Positions 6,115 to 7,825 of a stretch of 7,825 nucleotides of DNA are shown here, one piece after another. The notes under the pieces are model-generated. The model ran no database searches and was not told the origin of the DNA. It saw only the letters and a list, made by a program, of their open reading frames with translations. This stretch comes from an uncultured Eubacteriales bacterium. Lineage in GTDB: Bacteria > Bacillota > Clostridia > Christensenellales > UBA1242. The stretch lies in assembly GCA_948512295.1 (NCBI GenBank), contig CAOQRA010000004.1:1-7825 (forward strand). The letters are read 5' to 3'. Every line of letters starts with the position of its first letter. Position 1 is the first letter of the stretch. The translations under genes were made by a program, and so were the position numbers.

Positions 6115-6234
6115 TACTCAAAAATTGCGGAAATTATCCATAATTCAACGTTTTTCGCAAAAAATCTTCACATTTTTGTTAAAAGTTTTGCTAATATGCG
6201 TTTTACCTCTTGCACTTGATACAATTTTTGAGTA
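6115..6234. repeat. 13-bp perfect inverted repeat spanning the xre-tilS region
   Basis: TACTCAAAAATTG (6115-6127) is the exact reverse complement of CAATTTTTGAGTA (6222-6234), with 94 bases between. The right arm runs into the first two bases of the tilS -10 (6233-6238), and the left arm lies just upstream of the xre promoter and operator. Paired long-range sites for one regulator would fit. An A/T-rich chance match is possible but not very likely at this length. Confidence 0.55.
6125..6160. repeat. Nested small palindromes in the xre-tilS region
   Basis: AATTAT-CC-ATAATT (6132-6145) is a perfect 6-bp dyad enclosed by TTGCG (6125-6129) and CGCAA (6156-6160). The arms are short and A/T-rich and no function is evident. 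No T-run supports a terminator in either direction, and no convincing promoter reads across the structure. Confidence 0.3.
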
Positions 6235-6238
6235 TAAT
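6210..6238 (+). promoter_or_regulatory. tilS promoter
   Basis: A perfect TATAAT lies at 6233-6238, with a weak -35 TTGCAC (6210-6215) after a 17-bp spacer. Transcription should start near 6245, giving a leader of about 13 nt with the AGAGGA ribosome site (6247-6252) almost at its 5' end. The right arm of the 13-bp inverted repeat overlaps the spacer and the edge of the -10, so a bound protein could affect initiation. Confidence 0.6.
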
Positions 6239-6257
6239 CTTTTCCTAGAGGATAAAA

Positions 6258-7586
6258 ATGAACACGGTTGACGAATTTATTAAACAAAATAAACTGATTA
6301 AAAGAGGCGATATTATTGGTGTAGGAGTAAGCGGTGGAAGCGATTCAATGGCGCTTCTTCATTATCTTGCATCTGTAGCACAAAACTATGACATTGAGGT
6401 GGTTGCCATCCATGTAGACCATGGAATCAGAGAAAACAGCTACCAAGATGCTGATTTCGTAAAAGAAAAAGCTAAAGAGTTGGGCGTGCGTTTTTATAAA
6501 TTTAGAATTGACGCTCCTAAGCTTGCTAAAGATAAAGGCTTGAGTGTGGAAACCGCTGCAAGAGAGGGGAGATATGGCGTTTTTAATGCGCTTATTCGTA
6601 AAGGAGTTGTAGATAAAATAGCGCTAGCGCACCATCAACTCGATCAAGCGGAAACAATACTTATGCATATTTTCCGTGGTGCTGGTGTGGCAGGAGCTAA
6701 AGGTATGGAGGCAATACGAGATAATATTTTCATTAGACCATTGCTTTCTACTACTAAGCAAGAGATATTAGAATATCTGTCAGAAAATCAACTGGATTAT
6801 GTGGATGATTATACAAACTCTGATACTTCTTACACAAGAAACTATATAAGGCATGTGTTATTAAAAGAAGTTCAAAAAAAATATCCAAATGCCGTTTCCG
6901 CAATCGCTAACTTTGGACAAGCAATCAAAGATGACGATGAGTATATTCAAAGCCAGCTTTGGACAGATGCCATGATATTTGAAAATAAAATGGTAAGAAT
7001 TCCTACCAGTTATTTCCTTTATGCTAACGCTCTAGTTTCCCGCGTTATATTCAAGGCTTTGAAAGGTATTGGTGTAACTCATGACATTGAAAAACGCCAT
7101 ATAGACGCCATCAAGCAACTTGCTTGCAGCGGAGAAAACGGTTCTCGTATATATCTTCCATTTGAAACAATTGTCTTTAAAGAGTATGACTATATTACAA
7201 TTTCCAACAGACAAAAGGAAGAATTTAGCCTTGATGAACCATTTAAATGTGGCGAATTTAATGTGCCAGGATTTGGTAGTGTTATTGTTAAAAGAGTAAA
7301 ATCTTTTACTCCGGAAGAAGGTAAGCTTTTCATTGATTATCGCAAAGTGCCAAAGTCTGCAAAATGGCGTTTTAGACAAGAGGGGGATGTGTTTACAAAA
7401 TTCGGCGGCGGAACTAAAAAATTAAAAAGTTTCTTTATAGATAAAAAAATACCGCTTAGACAAAGAGGATTAATCCCAGTGCTTGCGGACGAGAATGAGG
7501 TTTATGTTATTGCCGGCGTTGAGATTTCTGATAAAGTTAAAATTGAGGATGTGCCAACTGGCTATATGATTGAAGTTAAAAAATAG
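6258..7586 (+). CDS. tilS: tRNA(Ile)-lysidine synthetase
   Basis: TilS attaches lysine to C34 of the CAU-anticodon tRNA(Ile), using ATP, so that the tRNA reads AUA and is charged with isoleucine. The 442 residues show the N-type ATP pyrophosphatase P-loop SGGSDS (25-30), HVDHGIREN (52-60), AAREGRYGVF (100-109), AHHQLDQAETI (124-134), DDYTNSD (183-189) and RNYIRH (194-199). The C-terminal substrate-binding domain (about 368-435) has the WRFRQEGD and KKLKSFFIDKKIP signatures, so this is the long, full form. The usual HHxDDQ reads HHQLDQ here, with the second Asp kept; this position varies in the family. AGAGGA lies five bases before the ATG, and an in-frame TAG just upstream rules out an earlier start. 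The gene is divergent from xre and is followed by a weak terminator, so it is probably transcribed alone. hpt and ftsH, frequent neighbours in Bacillota, do not follow within the window. Confidence 0.96.
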   Translation: MNTVDEFIKQNKLIKRGDIIGVGVSGGSDSMALLHYLASVAQNYDIEVVAIHVDHGIRENSYQDADFVKEKAKELGVRFYKFRIDAPKLAKDKGLSVETAAREGRYGVFNALIRKGVVDKIALAHHQLDQAETILMHIFRGAGVAGAKGMEAIRDNIFIRPLLSTTKQEILEYLSENQLDYVDDYTNSDTSYTRNYIRHVLLKEVQKKYPNAVSAIANFGQAIKDDDEYIQSQLWTDAMIFENKMVRIPTSYFLYANALVSRVIFKALKGIGVTHDIEKRHIDAIKQLACSGENGSRIYLPFETIVFKEYDYITISNRQKEEFSLDEPFKCGEFNVPGFGSVIVKRVKSFTPEEGKLFIDYRKVPKSAKWRFRQEGDVFTKFGGGTKKLKSFFIDKKIPLRQRGLIPVLADENEVYVIAGVEISDKVKIEDVPTGYMIEVKK

Positions 7587-7613
7587 AATGCTAAACATCG
7601 CATTTTATTTTTT
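7580..7613 (+). terminator. Probable tilS terminator
   Basis: AAAATAGAATGC (7580-7591) pairs with GCATTTTATTTT (7600-7611), with one G-U pair, around an 8-nt loop, and the right side continues into T residues. The stem overlaps the tilS TAG stop (7584-7586). It has only two G-C pairs, so it may be a weak terminator. Confidence 0.5.
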
Positions 7614-7825
7614 ATTAACTTTCATATAATTTTGATAAATCGTCTTTTGTAACTTTCTATTTTATAAAATATTTTTGTTATAAGGTAAATAAACTTCAGT
7701 ATATGCACTTCCTAAATGAAACAGAAATTAATTTAATTTCATTAAAAATGCTAGTAATTAATCAAGTTCAAGCTATAAAGCCAAGGGTTTTAAAAAATTA
7801 TTGAATTTTATTTACTTTTTTTGAT
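7614..7825. other. AT-rich tail with no convincing gene
   Basis: No reading frame of useful length with a ribosome site is present on either strand. The stretch contains a 7-bp hairpin (AATGAAA 7715-7721 with TTTCATT 7737-7743) and two short protein-like open pieces on the minus strand (7662-7727 and 7615-7656), both bounded by stops. It may be plain intergenic DNA or a decayed gene; the sequence does not decide. Confidence 0.4.

Noticed and set aside
6134..6142. DnaA-box-like TTATCCATA in the xre-tilS region
   Set aside because: It is one mismatch from TTATCCACA but is a single site with no second box, no dnaA/dnaN and no origin context. It falls inside a small A/T palindrome that explains the match.
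7660..7705. GTG-started minus-strand frame in the tail
   Set aside because: The only AGGA-like sequence touches the GTG with no spacing, and the product is a short Ile/Lys/Phe-rich peptide typical of A/T-rich noise.

Overview
The window looks like a piece of chromosome from an AT-rich, low-GC Gram-positive bacterium (Bacillota, probably Clostridia-like). The support is a strongly A/T-biased base composition, purine-rich Shine-Dalgarno sites, SigA-type promoters with TGn-extended -10 elements, and a walJ-htrA gene pair arranged as in Bacillus and its relatives. TGA is not read as sense in any recognised gene. No species can be named. There is no sign of a CRISPR array, transposase, integrase, rRNA or tRNA.

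Layout from left to right. Positions 1-159 hold the end of an unseen upstream region and a compact metG promoter that carries two inverted repeats. metG (160-1743, +) encodes methionyl-tRNA synthetase. It ends in a bidirectional terminator shared with the convergent gene. Positions 1858-3834 (-) encode a 658-residue soluble, mostly helical, lysine/acid-rich protein that I do not recognise. It has its own strong promoter, and its C-terminal half contains a duplicated helical module. A clear terminator separates it from a minus-strand cluster: an XRE-type regulator (5844-6044), walJ (5020-5802, metallo-beta-lactamase fold) and an HtrA/DegP-like protease lipoprotein (3979-4992). Divergent from the regulator is tilS (6258-7586, +), tRNA(Ile)-lysidine synthetase. 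Positions 7614-7825 are AT-rich and hold no convincing gene.

Functional picture. metG and tilS are translation housekeeping genes. walJ-htrA is the tail of the classical wal (yyc) cluster, found here without walRK next to it and placed instead behind a small repressor-like gene. That regulator has a dyad over its own promoter, which suggests autoregulation. The region between it and tilS holds a 13-bp perfect inverted repeat whose right arm touches the tilS -10. Predicted leaders are very short throughout (about 13-36 nt). For walJ the predicted transcription start falls on the A of the ATG, with no Shine-Dalgarno upstream, so the walJ message is probably leaderless.

Most of the window is ordinary chromosome. 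The points most worth following are the orphan 658-residue gene with its duplicated module, the predicted leaderless walJ-htrA transcript, and the symmetric elements in the metG and xre-tilS control regions.
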